Shown here: positions 1-9,574 of the stretch, piece after piece | Layout of the letters: the number at the start of each line of letters is the position of its first letter | How positions within the stretch are numbered: position 1 is the first letter of the stretch | NCBI GenBank assembly: GCA_964462035.1 | Contig: CAYXAP010000012.1 | Coordinates: 90,970-154,969, forward strand | DNA from: UBA1660 sp964462035 | Lineage (GTDB): Bacteria > Myxococcota_A > Polyangia > Polyangiales > Houyiibacteriaceae | Reading direction: 5' to 3' | DNA length: 64,000 bases | The notes under the pieces: model-generated | The model's input: the letters and a program-made list of their open reading frames with translations, nothing else | Database searches by the model: none | What the model was told of the DNA's origin: nothing | Position numbers and translations under genes: made by a program

Positions 1-157
1 CCCGTGTTGGTTGTGGGGTCGAGTCCACAGCCATGGATCGAAGGCCATGAATCCCAGGCTACGAGGGGGGCTCGCGCCGGCGTTCTCCGGGAAAGCCGAA
101 GTGGAACACCGGATGCAGTCCGTGGGGGTCGAACCCTCACTCATGGAGAACCATCTC

Positions 158-2359
158 ATGCTCAGACTTCAGACCCTGGCGTCCTTCGTCGTCGTGACCG
201 CCGTCGCGTGCACCGGCGGCCACCTCTTGGGAGAGGGCCGCAGCGGCCTCGAGAGCCCGGACGTGGAGGATGGTCCGTCGCTCACGAACGAAGCCTCGGT
301 CCTCGTTCGAGGCACGGCCGAGGCGGGCGCCTCGGTGCGCATCGAAGGCGGCCTCGCCGTCACCCAGACCGTCGCCGACGAGATGGGGGCCTTCGAGGCC
401 GAGGTACCACTTCGACCGAATCGGGTCCAGACCCTCGAGGTGCGTCAGGATCTGGGTGCGGGTGCGTCGGCCCCTGCGCTGGTCACCGTCGAGCACGACG
501 ACATCGCCCCGGAGCTGATGGTCCGCTGGCCTGCCAGTCCGACGAGCAGCGACGTCATCGAGGTGACCGGATGGACCGAGCCCGGAGCCACCGTGGCGGT
601 GGTCGTCGACGCCGATCGAATGCTCCTCTCGAGCGCCGATGCCGATGGAGTGTTCGAGCTCTCGTCCGACCTGGGTCCGAGCATGGAGGCGATGTTCGAT
701 CTGGAAGCGTGGGCGGTCGATGGCGCCGGCAATGTCAGCGCTCGCGCTGACTTCGCCTTCCACTTCGATCCCTCGGTGGCGCTCACGCCCCCGACCCTCG
801 ACGCTCCCGCCGCGCCGGTCGCGGATCCGGTCATCGCTCTAGAAGGCACCGCCGACGCCGAAGTGGACGTCGTGGTGCACGGGCCCCGCGGGGAAGCGCG
901 CGTGCGCACCGGTTCCGACGGTGTCTTCGTCGCGGGCGTCGAGCTGTCGCCGAACGCCGCGAGCTTCATCCGCGCACACGCCGAGGACCCCGTGTCGGGC
1001 GACATCAGCGCGTCGATCTCGGTGCTGCTCTTCCACGACGACATCGCACCCTCCGCGCCGCGGCTCGACCCGCTGCCTTCGAGCACCAGCTCGCCCACCG
1101 TGCACGTCTCCGGTGAGGCCGAGGCAGGCGCCACCGTGGTCCTGGACGGCTCCGCCGGCGGAGCGACCACCCGCGTGAGCGCCGATGGTCGCTTCGCGGC
1201 CGACATCGCGCTCGCCATGGACGACACCACGACCATCGACACCTTCGTCGTCGACGTGGCCGGCAACGTCGGTCCGCCGGTCGAATCCTCCGTTCGCTTC
1301 GACGCCGATCGCGGGGCGATCGCCATCGACCCGACCGAACGCTACACCTCCGACCCGAGCGTCGAGCTCCGAGGCAGCTCGGACGCGGATGGAACGATCA
1401 CGGTCTCTGGGGGCGACGCGCCGGCGACCGCGCGCGTCGATGGCAGCGGTCGCTTCGCGGTGGACGTCGACCTGCGCGAGGGCGCTCGCAACGTGCTGCA
1501 CCTCGAGAGCAGCGCCGGTGGCGAGGCCTTCGTCAGCATCACCCACGACGCCACGGCGCCGGTCCTCGACCTGGATCCACTGCCCCACCACACGCCCGAC
1601 GTGCTCCGGCTCACCGGGACCGCCGAGCCGTACGCCCGCATCGAGGTCGACGTGGACGGGATGGTCCACAGCTTCTTCGCCGGCGACACCGGAGCCTTCG
1701 ACGCTCGCATCGACGTCGACGCCGATGCGTCGATCCACGTCGTGATCCGCGCCATCGACCGGGCGGGCAATGCATCGGAGCCTTCCGCGCACGACTTCGA
1801 GCCCAGCGACAACCCGATGAACGGTCCAGACGTCCCGGCGTGTCCATCCTCGGTCTCCGATCAGACCATTCGCTTGGCCGGCTCGGCCGACGCCTCCGTG
1901 GGCATCGAGATCGAGGGCGGCGCCCGCCTCGCGACCGGCGCGGCCGACGCGAGCGGCCACTTCGACCTCGCGGTCGAGTTGAAGGCCAACGTCGTCAACG
2001 AGTTGATGATCACGGCGGTCTCGGGGACGGAACGATCGGCGCCCACTCGATGCACCGTGGAGCACGACGACACGCCGCCCGACGCACCGAGCTGTGGCTT
2101 CGAGATCTTCGGCGTCCTCTCGGCCGACCTGAGCCTGTGCCTGCTGCGCACCGACGTCGACTTCGACGCCTCCGCCTGCGTCGAGGGCTACGCCATGGTC
2201 CGGGTGGAGAACCTCGCCACGCGCGCGGTCACTCTCGTTCGGGCCGACGCCACGGGTAGCATCCGGGGCTCGCTCGCGATGTGCGGCGGGGACTCGATCG
2301 CGCTGACCGCCATCGACGCGGCCGGAAACGCCAGCCTCGAGACCATCATCGAGAGGTGA
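158..2359 (+). CDS. Ig-like repeat surface lipoprotein (733 aa)
   Basis: This is a secreted, lipid-anchored repeat protein. The ATG at 158 is chosen because GGAGAA lies 8 nt upstream and the next residues form a short lipoprotein signal ending TAVAC (Cys about residue 17). The mature part is eight bacterial Ig-like beta-sandwich modules of 80-90 residues, most containing a V-x-G-x-A-(E/D)-x-G-A-x-V strand pattern. They alternate: odd modules end in HDDIAP-type motifs, even ones in DxAGN(V/A)S. The last module has several Cys and may form disulfides. Ig repeats of this kind usually build adhesins or structural surface proteins; no catalytic motif is visible. Function is inferred only at the level of cell-surface scaffold. 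It is convergent with the AraC gene that follows. Confidence 0.8.
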   Translation: MLRLQTLASFVVVTAVACTGGHLLGEGRSGLESPDVEDGPSLTNEASVLVRGTAEAGASVRIEGGLAVTQTVADEMGAFEAEVPLRPNRVQTLEVRQDLGAGASAPALVTVEHDDIAPELMVRWPASPTSSDVIEVTGWTEPGATVAVVVDADRMLLSSADADGVFELSSDLGPSMEAMFDLEAWAVDGAGNVSARADFAFHFDPSVALTPPTLDAPAAPVADPVIALEGTADAEVDVVVHGPRGEARVRTGSDGVFVAGVELSPNAASFIRAHAEDPVSGDISASISVLLFHDDIAPSAPRLDPLPSSTSSPTVHVSGEAEAGATVVLDGSAGGATTRVSADGRFAADIALAMDDTTTIDTFVVDVAGNVGPPVESSVRFDADRGAIAIDPTERYTSDPSVELRGSSDADGTITVSGGDAPATARVDGSGRFAVDVDLREGARNVLHLESSAGGEAFVSITHDATAPVLDLDPLPHHTPDVLRLTGTAEPYARIEVDVDGMVHSFFAGDTGAFDARIDVDADASIHVVIRAIDRAGNASEPSAHDFEPSDNPMNGPDVPACPSSVSDQTIRLAGSADASVGIEIEGGARLATGAADASGHFDLAVELKANVVNELMITAVSGTERSAPTRCTVEHDDTPPDAPSCGFEIFGVLSADLSLCLLRTDVDFDASACVEGYAMVRVENLATRAVTLVRADATGSIRGSLAMCGGDSIALTAIDAAGNASLETIIER

Positions 2360-2368
2360 GGGCGCACC

Positions 2369-2406
2369 AAGGCCGGCGTGGGGCCTTCTCCAGCTCCGCG
2401 CCGGCC
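2369..2406. terminator. Competing hairpins between convergent genes
   Basis: Between two convergent genes, AAGGCC (2369-2374) can pair with GGCCTT (2382-2387), and alternatively GGCCGGCG (2371-2378) pairs with CGCCGGCC (2399-2406). Neither is followed by a clear T-run, so factor-independent termination is only a possibility. Confidence 0.3.
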
Positions 2407-2442
2407 TCCGGTCCGACTCTACGCTCGAGTCAGAAAGGCCGT

Positions 2443-3207
2443 TCAGCCTCGCGACCGCGCGGCGTATCGGGACGGTGTCTCGCCCACGTGTCGACGGAAG
2501 GCCTGCGCGAACGCGGACGGAGACGCGAATCCGAGATCGGTCGCGACCACGCTCACGCTCGCGCCCGGCTCCGCGAGTCGCTCGAGCGCGACGTGCACGC
2601 GCAGCCGTGTCAGATGAGCGCGCAGCCCCTCGCCGAGCTCGTCCTGCATCCGCCGGCTCAACGTTCGCGTGGAGAGTCCCGCGACGCGAGCCAGCTCCTC
2701 GAGCGTCCACGCCCGAGAGGGCTCCGCATCGATGGCCATCCGAGCCCGCTGCAGCTCCGGCGTCCGAGCTTCCGGGAGCGCGAGGCCGGGCGCCTCGGTC
2801 CACTCGATCGCGAGCGCTTCCAGCCCCGCGAGGCAGGCGCGCGAAGCGGGCGTCGGTGTATGCGTCGCGTCCCAGCGGCGGGCGTGGAGCAAGAGCTCGC
2901 GTCCCACGGGAGGCATGGGGAACACCGCGACACGCTCCGGGGCACGAGCGCTGGGAGCGAAGTAGGCGGTGGCCAGCGTAGCGCGCCGACGGACCTCGAC
3001 CGAGTGCTCGCAGCCGGCTGGGATCCAGGCGGCACGGTAGGGCGGGAGCGTGTGTGTTTCGTGGCTCTTCGGCACCTTCAGTCGCAGGTGACCGGAGGCC
3101 GCGAAGAGGAGCTGATGGCGGCGATGAACGTGCGCCGGACCGACGCCGGCCTCGAGGACGGACTCCAGCACGAAGGCGGGAGCTCGGGCCGCGTCCACGT
3201 CCAGCAT
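2443..3207 (-). CDS. AraC family transcriptional regulator (254 aa)
   Basis: Probable transcription factor with an N-terminal cupin-like ligand domain (residues about 10-110, with HVHRRHQLLFAASG, a typical metal/ligand cupin strand) and a C-terminal double helix-turn-helix of the AraC type (about 150-254; WTLEELARVAGLSTRTLSRR and the signature DLGFASPSAFAQAFRRHVG). An upstream in-frame ATG at 3300 exists, but ATG 3207 is preferred because the cupin starts just after it and a TAGACT hexamer sits 7 nt upstream, as in other presumed leaderless genes here. It is divergent from the beta-lactamase-fold gene at 3299, which is therefore a possible target. Ligand unknown. Confidence 0.85.
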   Translation of the reverse strand: MLDVDAARAPAFVLESVLEAGVGPAHVHRRHQLLFAASGHLRLKVPKSHETHTLPPYRAAWIPAGCEHSVEVRRRATLATAYFAPSARAPERVAVFPMPPVGRELLLHARRWDATHTPTPASRACLAGLEALAIEWTEAPGLALPEARTPELQRARMAIDAEPSRAWTLEELARVAGLSTRTLSRRMQDELGEGLRAHLTRLRVHVALERLAEPGASVSVVATDLGFASPSAFAQAFRRHVGETPSRYAARSRG

Positions 3208-3298
3208 CGGTCGGAGTCTATCCCGGCTGGCGCTCGGGCGACGGGAGTTGGCGTCCACGCGACGGCCCCTCGTCGGGGCGGCCCTCACGCTTTGGGCC

Positions 3299-4219
3299 AT
3301 GCGTGCCCTCCCACTGATCGCGTTGGTCGCCTGTGCCCCGACGCTCGCGCAGCCCGACAGGCCTCCGGCCGAGCTCGGCGACGGTGTCGGGGTCTACGTG
3401 AGCGCTCCGCGGGCGTTCGAGACCAACAGCTTCTGGCTTGCCGGACCCGAGGGGACCGTTCTCGTCGATACGCAGTTCACCCCCTCGGAAGCCCTCGCTG
3501 CGATGGACGCCGCCGAGCGCGCGACCGGTCAGCGGGTGACCCACGCGCTGGTGCTCCACGCCAACCCCGACAAGTTCAACGGCACCCCGGCGCTCCAGGC
3601 TCGCGGAGTCGAAGTGCTCACCGCGGCGTCGGTGGCCGCGGCGATTCCGGGAGTCGACGCCATTCGTCGCCGCTGGTTCGCCGATCGCTATGCGCCCGAC
3701 TACCCCTCGGAGACCCCGACGCCGGAGAGCTTTCCGGATCACACGCGGACGCTCTCGATCGCGGGGCTGGAGCTCCAGGTCCGAGTGCTCGGCCCCGGCG
3801 TGAGCGGGGCACAGCTCGTGGTCCAGCACGAGGGACACCTCTTCGTCGGTGACCTCGTAGCGAACGGACACCACGCGTGGATGGAGCGCGGCGACCTCCA
3901 CGCCTGGCGGGCTCGTCTCGAGGAGCTCCGAGCCATGCGGCCGCGGTGGGTCCACCCCGGCCGCGGTCCGAGTGGCGGGGTGGAGCTGCTCCAGCGCCAA
4001 CGCGACTACTTCGATGCGGTCGAGGCGATCCTGCGTGCCCGCCCGGAGCTGTCCATCGCCGAGCTCCGGTCGCGCGTCGAGGCGTCGTACCCCGAGCACG
4101 GTCATCCCGTGTTCCTACGGGTCGGTCTCCCGGCCGTGCGTCGGGCGGTCCGAGGTGGGATCAGGCGGCGAGCTGCTCGAGCTGCTCGTGGACGTTCTCC
4201 TTCGTCTCCGGCGAGGTGA
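3299..4219 (+). CDS. Metallo-beta-lactamase-fold lipoprotein with degraded metal motif
   Basis: A 306-aa exported protein; the ATG at 3299 gives a short signal ending LVAC, a likely lipobox. The body follows the metallo-beta-lactamase fold: VLVDTQF strand, the metal loop region at residues 87-92, LFVGDLV (Asp) in the middle and HPGRG near residue 220. The diagnostic HxHxDH loop, however, reads H-A-N-P-D-K (H87, N89, D91, K92), so two metal-binding His are replaced. It is either a catalytically altered hydrolase or a binding protein. The last 59 nt overlap the convergent 87-aa gene; the conserved fold probably ends before that. Start in an upstream ATG-like codon at 3248 is less likely because it would mask the signal peptide. 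Confidence 0.75.
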   Translation: MRALPLIALVACAPTLAQPDRPPAELGDGVGVYVSAPRAFETNSFWLAGPEGTVLVDTQFTPSEALAAMDAAERATGQRVTHALVLHANPDKFNGTPALQARGVEVLTAASVAAAIPGVDAIRRRWFADRYAPDYPSETPTPESFPDHTRTLSIAGLELQVRVLGPGVSGAQLVVQHEGHLFVGDLVANGHHAWMERGDLHAWRARLEELRAMRPRWVHPGRGPSGGVELLQRQRDYFDAVEAILRARPELSIAELRSRVEASYPEHGHPVFLRVGLPAVRRAVRGGIRRRAARAARGRSPSSPAR

Positions 4220-4424
4220 ACCGCCCAACGGCTTCGGCCAGGAGCGGCGCCAAGCGACCCATGTCGGCGCGCGACAGCCGTGCGGGATCCGCGCCGGCGC
4301 GTTTGCACTGGGCTTGGAGGATGGGCCACGGAAACGACGTGTGCTGGGCGAGCGTCTCGAACACTCGCCGGGAGAACGCGCCCAGCTCGATGCCGTCGGG
4401 CAGGCTCTTGAATCCCAGCCCCAT
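4161..4424 (-). CDS. 87-aa conserved-looking hypothetical, partner of V4R protein
   Basis: Small soluble, mostly helical protein of 87 aa starting with ATG 2 nt after the stop codon of the V4R gene, so almost certainly cotranscribed and translationally coupled. It has no signal peptide or membrane segment. Visible features are an aromatic/Pro stretch FPWPILQAQC followed by two predicted amphipathic helices and an acidic C-terminus. I do not recognise the family. Its 3' end overlaps the last 59 nt of the convergent lipoprotein gene. The coupling suggests it works with the V4R domain protein, for example as a binding partner, but this is inference. Confidence 0.6.
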   Translation of the reverse strand: MGLGFKSLPDGIELGAFSRRVFETLAQHTSFPWPILQAQCKRAGADPARLSRADMGRLAPLLAEAVGRFTSPETKENVHEQLEQLAA

Positions 4425-4426
4425 GC

Positions 4427-5062
4427 TCAGCCGAGCACCTTTGCAGTGAAGTGGTCGAGCTTGTCGGCCGGCGCCATGATGAACTCGCAGCGATCGTCGC
4501 CCTTCACCAAGCAGCGGACCTCGCGGCCGTGGAGCTCGAGACCGAACGCGGCGCTGCACCACCCGGCGGAGTAGCCCGCGCTGAAGTGGCAGGCGCACTC
4601 GTCGGTCGTGCGCCCCTTCTTGGCGGCCACCTCGGACTCGAAGGTGTTCGGGTGATCGTAGTGGATGAAGTAGGTCTCGTCGGGGGCCGGAGTCGAGTCC
4701 TCGTGGATCTCGACCAGCGCCCAACCGGAGTGGGCGAAGTGCACCGGTCCGCAGGCGAGCTTGGCGACCGGATCGGTCAGGCCGAGACGTTCGGCGAACG
4801 CGGTGGAGTCGCTCCGGCCGATCTCCCGAGCGGTGTTGTAGATGAACTGCTGCGCGTGGTCGGCTCCGAAGGTGTCGGCCATCGCGTCGAACCAGGTCAG
4901 GTAGAGGCTCTCGCAGCGCACGAGCACGTACCGTTCGTCGCCGACCCGAATCGTCCCCTCTTCGGGCTGCCGAACGACACCCTCGAAGAGCTTCTCGACA
5001 TGGGCTTCCGCTGCCTCGAACGGGGGTTCCAAAGGGGGCGGTACACGAACGGCTTTCAGCAA
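4427..5062 (-). CDS. V4R (4-vinyl reductase) domain sensor protein (211 aa)
   Basis: Cytoplasmic protein carrying a C-terminal V4R domain (residues about 110-205), recognisable from the C-x-FxxGYxxGW motif (CHFSAGYSAGW) and the CLVKGDDRCEF motif, whose Cys residues bind small molecules or metal in this superfamily. The N-terminal 100 residues are helical and unassigned. The start is set at TTG 5062 because AAAGGAG precedes it by 8 nt; a longer reading to TTG 5155 has no comparable site. V4R domains occur in aromatic-hydrocarbon sensors and myxobacterial stand-alone proteins; no DNA-binding or kinase domain is present here, so it probably acts through a partner, perhaps the downstream 87-aa protein. 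Confidence 0.75.
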   Translation of the reverse strand: MLKAVRVPPPLEPPFEAAEAHVEKLFEGVVRQPEEGTIRVGDERYVLVRCESLYLTWFDAMADTFGADHAQQFIYNTAREIGRSDSTAFAERLGLTDPVAKLACGPVHFAHSGWALVEIHEDSTPAPDETYFIHYDHPNTFESEVAAKKGRTTDECACHFSAGYSAGWCSAAFGLELHGREVRCLVKGDDRCEFIMAPADKLDHFTAKVLG

Positions 5063-5085
5063 CGTGGCGGCTCCTTTCCCCGCGA
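5053..5085 (-). promoter_or_regulatory. Strong Shine-Dalgarno with TTG start (V4R gene)
   Basis: Reading the minus strand, AAAGGAG is followed by an 8-nt spacer and TTG (5062-5060). This is one of the clearest ribosome sites in the window and fixes the start of the V4R gene over the longer upstream frame. Confidence 0.6.
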
Positions 5086-5203
5086 GGGTCAGCGGGAACA
5101 CGAGAAAACGATACCGTCTCCGTTGAACGAAAACAGGCGACACGTTGGTCCTCAAACCAGGAGGTCTAGTCCCCGTTCGCGGGCTCCGCGCGTCACCGCT
5201 TCC

Positions 5204-5225
5204 GAGTCCCCCGTTCGGGGGAGCT
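5204..5225. repeat. GTTC-loop hairpin in divergent intergenic region
   Basis: TCCCCC (5207-5212) pairs with GGGGGA (5217-5222) around a GTTC loop, with GAG/CTC flanks and one bulged G. A similar imperfect CCCCGTTCGCGGG element lies at about 5170-5183. They sit between the divergent V4R and hemerythrin genes; role unknown (terminator-like stem without T-run, or mRNA leader structure). Confidence 0.4.
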
Positions 5226-5300
5226 CATGGACCATTCGCGCACCGGTGCGTTGCACCGCCAACGGCTTGTGAGCGACCGGGTCGCTCGCACCCTGGTGCG

Positions 5301-5822
5301 ATGGCACCACGCGCACCACGGCTTTCGCGAGAGCGCTGGGAGCGTCACCCGCGCTACCCACGGCAGACGCTCCTCCTCGGCTCCCACGACAATTTCCTGG
5401 CGATCAACGACCGGCTGGTCGAGCGGGCGGGTCGGGTCCACGAGCTCGACGCCCTCGAGCCGCACTACCGCTACTGGGTCCACGCGATGCGCAGCCACGA
5501 GCGCTATGAGGAGCAGAAGCTCTACCCCTACCTCGAGCACCGCTTCGGTATCGACTTCGACTCCTGCCTGGTCGGCCACCAAGAGCTCCACGAGAAACAC
5601 GCCGCCGTCCTCGAGGCGTTCCGCGGGATCGAGGCGGAGGAGCCGACAACGGCTCGCGCCGCGCTCGTCGACGCGTTGACCGATCATCGAGACTCCCTCC
5701 ACGCGCACCTGGAGACCGAGGAGGCGGCGGTCATCCCGCTCCTGCTGGCGATGACGCCCGAAGAGTTCGAGCGCTACTACACGCTGCCGCTCTCCTCGCT
5801 GCTCCGGGACGCGGTGCTCTGA
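5301..5822 (+). CDS. Hemerythrin HHE-domain protein (173 aa)
   Basis: Four-helix-bundle hemerythrin-like protein expected to bind a di-iron centre and O2, NO or act as an iron/redox sensor. Helices carry candidate ligands: SHDNFL, MRSHERYEEQKLYPYLEHRF, GHQELHEKH and DHRDSLHAHLETEEAAVIPLL, i.e. the usual H...HxxxE...HxxxxD/E spread. ATG 5301 was chosen because it begins just before the first helix; an in-frame extension to 5145 is Pro/Gly-rich and looks non-coding. No transmembrane segment. It is divergent from the V4R gene and ends at a perfect bidirectional hairpin shared with sdhB. A link to respiratory redox state is plausible from position only. Confidence 0.85.
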   Translation: MAPRAPRLSRERWERHPRYPRQTLLLGSHDNFLAINDRLVERAGRVHELDALEPHYRYWVHAMRSHERYEEQKLYPYLEHRFGIDFDSCLVGHQELHEKHAAVLEAFRGIEAEEPTTARAALVDALTDHRDSLHAHLETEEAAVIPLLLAMTPEEFERYYTLPLSSLLRDAVL

Positions 5823-5827
5823 ACGAA

Positions 5828-5859
5828 ACGAGCCCGCCTCGTGTCGGAGGCGGGCTCGT
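5828..5859 (-). terminator. Intrinsic terminator of sdhCAB (bidirectional stem)
   Basis: A perfect 13-bp stem: ACGAGCCCGCCTC (5828-5840) pairs with GAGGCGGGCTCGT (5847-5859), loop GTGTCG. On the minus strand it is followed by GTTTCGTTC, a modest T-rich tract, so it best terminates sdhB transcription; it also closes the convergent hemerythrin gene. Confidence 0.8.
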
Positions 5860-5878
5860 GGCTGCTGTCGCGATGCGC

Positions 5879-6661
5879 TCAGTCGCGCTCTTCGATGTCG
5901 TCCGTGGACGTCGTCATCGCCTTGAGGAGGTCGCGGTTCATGCGCGCGATCCAGTCGATGCTGATGCCCTTGGGACACGCCTTCTCGCACTCACCGTGGT
6001 TCGTGCAGGAGCCGAAGCCTTCGTGGTCCATCTGGCCCACCATCTTGCGGACGCGGTCGGTGCGCTCGGCCTGGCCCTGCGGGAGCAGACCCAGGTGTGA
6101 GACCTTGGCAGCCGTGAAGAGGCTGGCCGAGGCGTTCGGACAGGCGGCGACGCAGGCGCCGCAGCCGATGCACTCGGCGGCGTCCATCGCGGCGTCGGAG
6201 ACGTCCTTGGCGATCGGCGTCTCGTTCGCGTCTCGCGCGGAGCCGGTCCGGATGCTGATGTAGCCGCCGGCCTGGATGATCCGGTCGAAGGCGCCCCGGT
6301 CCACCGCGAGATCCTTGATCACCGGGAAGGAGGTCGCCCGCCAGGGCTCGATCCACAGCTCGTCCCAGCCGAGCTGGAAGATCTGCCGCATGTGGAGCTG
6401 ACACGCAGTGGTGCGCTCCTGCGGGCCGTGGGCGTAGCCGTTCACGACGACGCCGCACATGCCGCAGATGCCCTCGCGGCAGTCGTGGTCGAACGCGATC
6501 GGCTCGTCGCCGTTCTCGAGGAGGTCTTCGTTGACGACGTCGAGCATCTCCAGGAAGGACATGTGCTCGTTGACGTCCTTCGCGACGTAGCGCTCGAAGT
6601 CGCCAGAGTCGTTCGGGCCGCGCTGGCGCCAGACGTGAAGGGTGAGGTTCTTGGTCTTCAT
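5879..6661 (-). CDS. sdhB: Succinate dehydrogenase/fumarate reductase iron-sulfur subunit
   Basis: 260-aa electron-transfer subunit of complex II. The N-terminal [2Fe-2S] ferredoxin domain has C61-x4-C66-x2-C69 and C87; the C-terminal part has CIGCGACVAACP and CTNHGECEKACP, which ligate the [4Fe-4S] and [3Fe-4S] clusters. It passes electrons from the SdhA flavin to quinone at SdhC on the cytoplasmic membrane face. ATG 6661 lies 17 nt after the sdhA stop, preceded by GGAAA. Last gene of sdhCAB, followed by a strong terminator. The order C-A-B and three subunits match the b558-type (class with a five-helix di-haem SdhC and no SdhD). Confidence 0.97.
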   Translation of the reverse strand: MKTKNLTLHVWRQRGPNDSGDFERYVAKDVNEHMSFLEMLDVVNEDLLENGDEPIAFDHDCREGICGMCGVVVNGYAHGPQERTTACQLHMRQIFQLGWDELWIEPWRATSFPVIKDLAVDRGAFDRIIQAGGYISIRTGSARDANETPIAKDVSDAAMDAAECIGCGACVAACPNASASLFTAAKVSHLGLLPQGQAERTDRVRKMVGQMDHEGFGSCTNHGECEKACPKGISIDWIARMNRDLLKAMTTSTDDIEERD

Positions 6662-6678
6662 GATTTCCGTGGCCCCTA

Positions 6679-8625
<1,947 letters not shown>

Positions 8626-8688
8626 GAGTTGGTTCCGGAAGCGGCTAGTGGGTGCGAAAATTCTTGGGCGGGGGAGCTCGGGTGAATC

Positions 8689-8731
8689 GAGGAGGCCTCG
8701 CCGACGAGAGAGGGTTTGGGTGCCAAACCCT
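8689..8731 (-). repeat. Hairpins in the sdhC-sdhA intergenic region
   Basis: Directly after the sdhC stop, AGGGTTTGG (8711-8719) pairs perfectly with CCAAACCCT (8723-8731) around a GTG loop; a second stem CGAGG-AGG-CCTCG lies at 8689-8701. There is no T-run, so they look like mRNA processing or stability elements that could set the sdhC to sdhAB ratio rather than a full terminator. Confidence 0.5.
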
Positions 8732-9480
8732 CAGGGAACGGTGGCCGGAGCGGGCTCGAGCTCCGGGTAGAAGAAGGTCTGCGTGGTCGGCTCGATCCAG
8801 CCCATCATCGCGGCGGCCGGGATCGAGAGGAACCCGAGCGTCAGGAAGACGGCGAGGGCGATCGCGAGGTCGCGGCGCAGGTGGTTGTAGCGGGGGTGGT
8901 TGGCACCCAGCGACTGGAAGGCGCTCCAGATGCCGTGGAAGAGGTGCATGCCGACGGCACACACGCCGAGCACGTAGGGCACGACGACCGGCCAGTGGGT
9001 GAACCCGATGACCATGTTGTTGTAGGGGTTGGAATGGGCCCAGGTGTAGCCCTCGATGCCGAAGAGGGCGGCGCCGTCGGACCAGATCATCCCGCCGAAG
9101 GTCAGGTGGACCAGGTGGAAGAGGATGTAGAAGAGGAGGATCGGCCCCGACCAGTACATGGTCTTCGCGGCGTAGTCCGTCGCGAGGCTCTTCTTCTTCG
9201 CGTAGCGGCTCTTTCGCGCGTCGCGGTTCCGCGACCAGAGCGAGAAGGCGCTCGCCATGTGGACGAGGATCGCGCCGAGCAGTGCCAACCGAGCGCCCCA
9301 GAGGAGGGCGGGGACCGTGCGAAGCCAGACGGCGTACTCGTTGAAGGCCTCCGGTCCAGAGAAGACCTTCAGGTTACCGGCGAGGTGACCAACGAGGAAG
9401 CCGAGCCAGACCACACCACTAATGGCCATGATGGCCTTCTTGCCGATGGTGGTCTTGGTGAGAGTGAGAGCGCGTTCCAT
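8731..9480 (-). CDS. sdhC: Succinate dehydrogenase cytochrome b558 subunit
   Basis: 249-aa membrane anchor of complex II. Five hydrophobic helices can be seen (AIMAISGVVWLGFLVGHLAG; LLWGARLALLGAILVHMASAF; MYWSGPILLFYILFHLVHL; WPVVVPYVLGVCAVGMHLFHG; LAIALAVFLTLGFLSIPAAA), with His in helices 1, 2, 3 and 4 positioned as ligands for two b haems. This matches the sdhC_b558 family (di-haem, single anchor subunit), which often exchanges electrons with menaquinone. First gene of the operon. Upstream sequence (9481-9553) carries only a small CGGACC/GGTCCG hairpin and no convincing sigma-70 box. Confidence 0.93.
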   Translation of the reverse strand: MERALTLTKTTIGKKAIMAISGVVWLGFLVGHLAGNLKVFSGPEAFNEYAVWLRTVPALLWGARLALLGAILVHMASAFSLWSRNRDARKSRYAKKKSLATDYAAKTMYWSGPILLFYILFHLVHLTFGGMIWSDGAALFGIEGYTWAHSNPYNNMVIGFTHWPVVVPYVLGVCAVGMHLFHGIWSAFQSLGANHPRYNHLRRDLAIALAVFLTLGFLSIPAAAMMGWIEPTTQTFFYPELEPAPATVP

Positions 9481-9513
9481 ACGATTCCAGTAGGGGGTGC
9501 GAGTCTGGTGGGG

Positions 9514-9528
9514 CGGACCGGTGGTCCG
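9514..9528. repeat. CGGACC hairpin upstream of sdhC
   Basis: CGGACC (9514-9519) and GGTCCG (9523-9528) form a 6-bp stem with a GGT loop, 34 bp upstream of sdhC. It could be a leader hairpin or operator; nothing else supports a role. Confidence 0.3.
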
Positions 9529-9553
9529 GCGACGTGCGGACGTGGCCGCAGAT

Positions 9554-9569
9554 ACGGGCGTTTGCCCGT
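9554..9569 (-). terminator. Hairpin just after the aminomutase gene
   Basis: ACGGGC (9554-9559) and GCCCGT (9564-9569) form a 6-bp GC stem with a GTTT loop, 5 nt downstream of the kamA stop on the minus strand and upstream of sdhC. No T-run follows, so termination would be weak or Rho-assisted. Confidence 0.4.
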
Positions 9570-9574
9570 GTGAG

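Noticed and set aside
839..2803. Long antisense frame (654 codons) opposite the Ig-repeat gene
   Set aside because: A by-product of high GC and third-codon-position bias; Arg/Gly-rich, no ribosome site, no recognisable motif.
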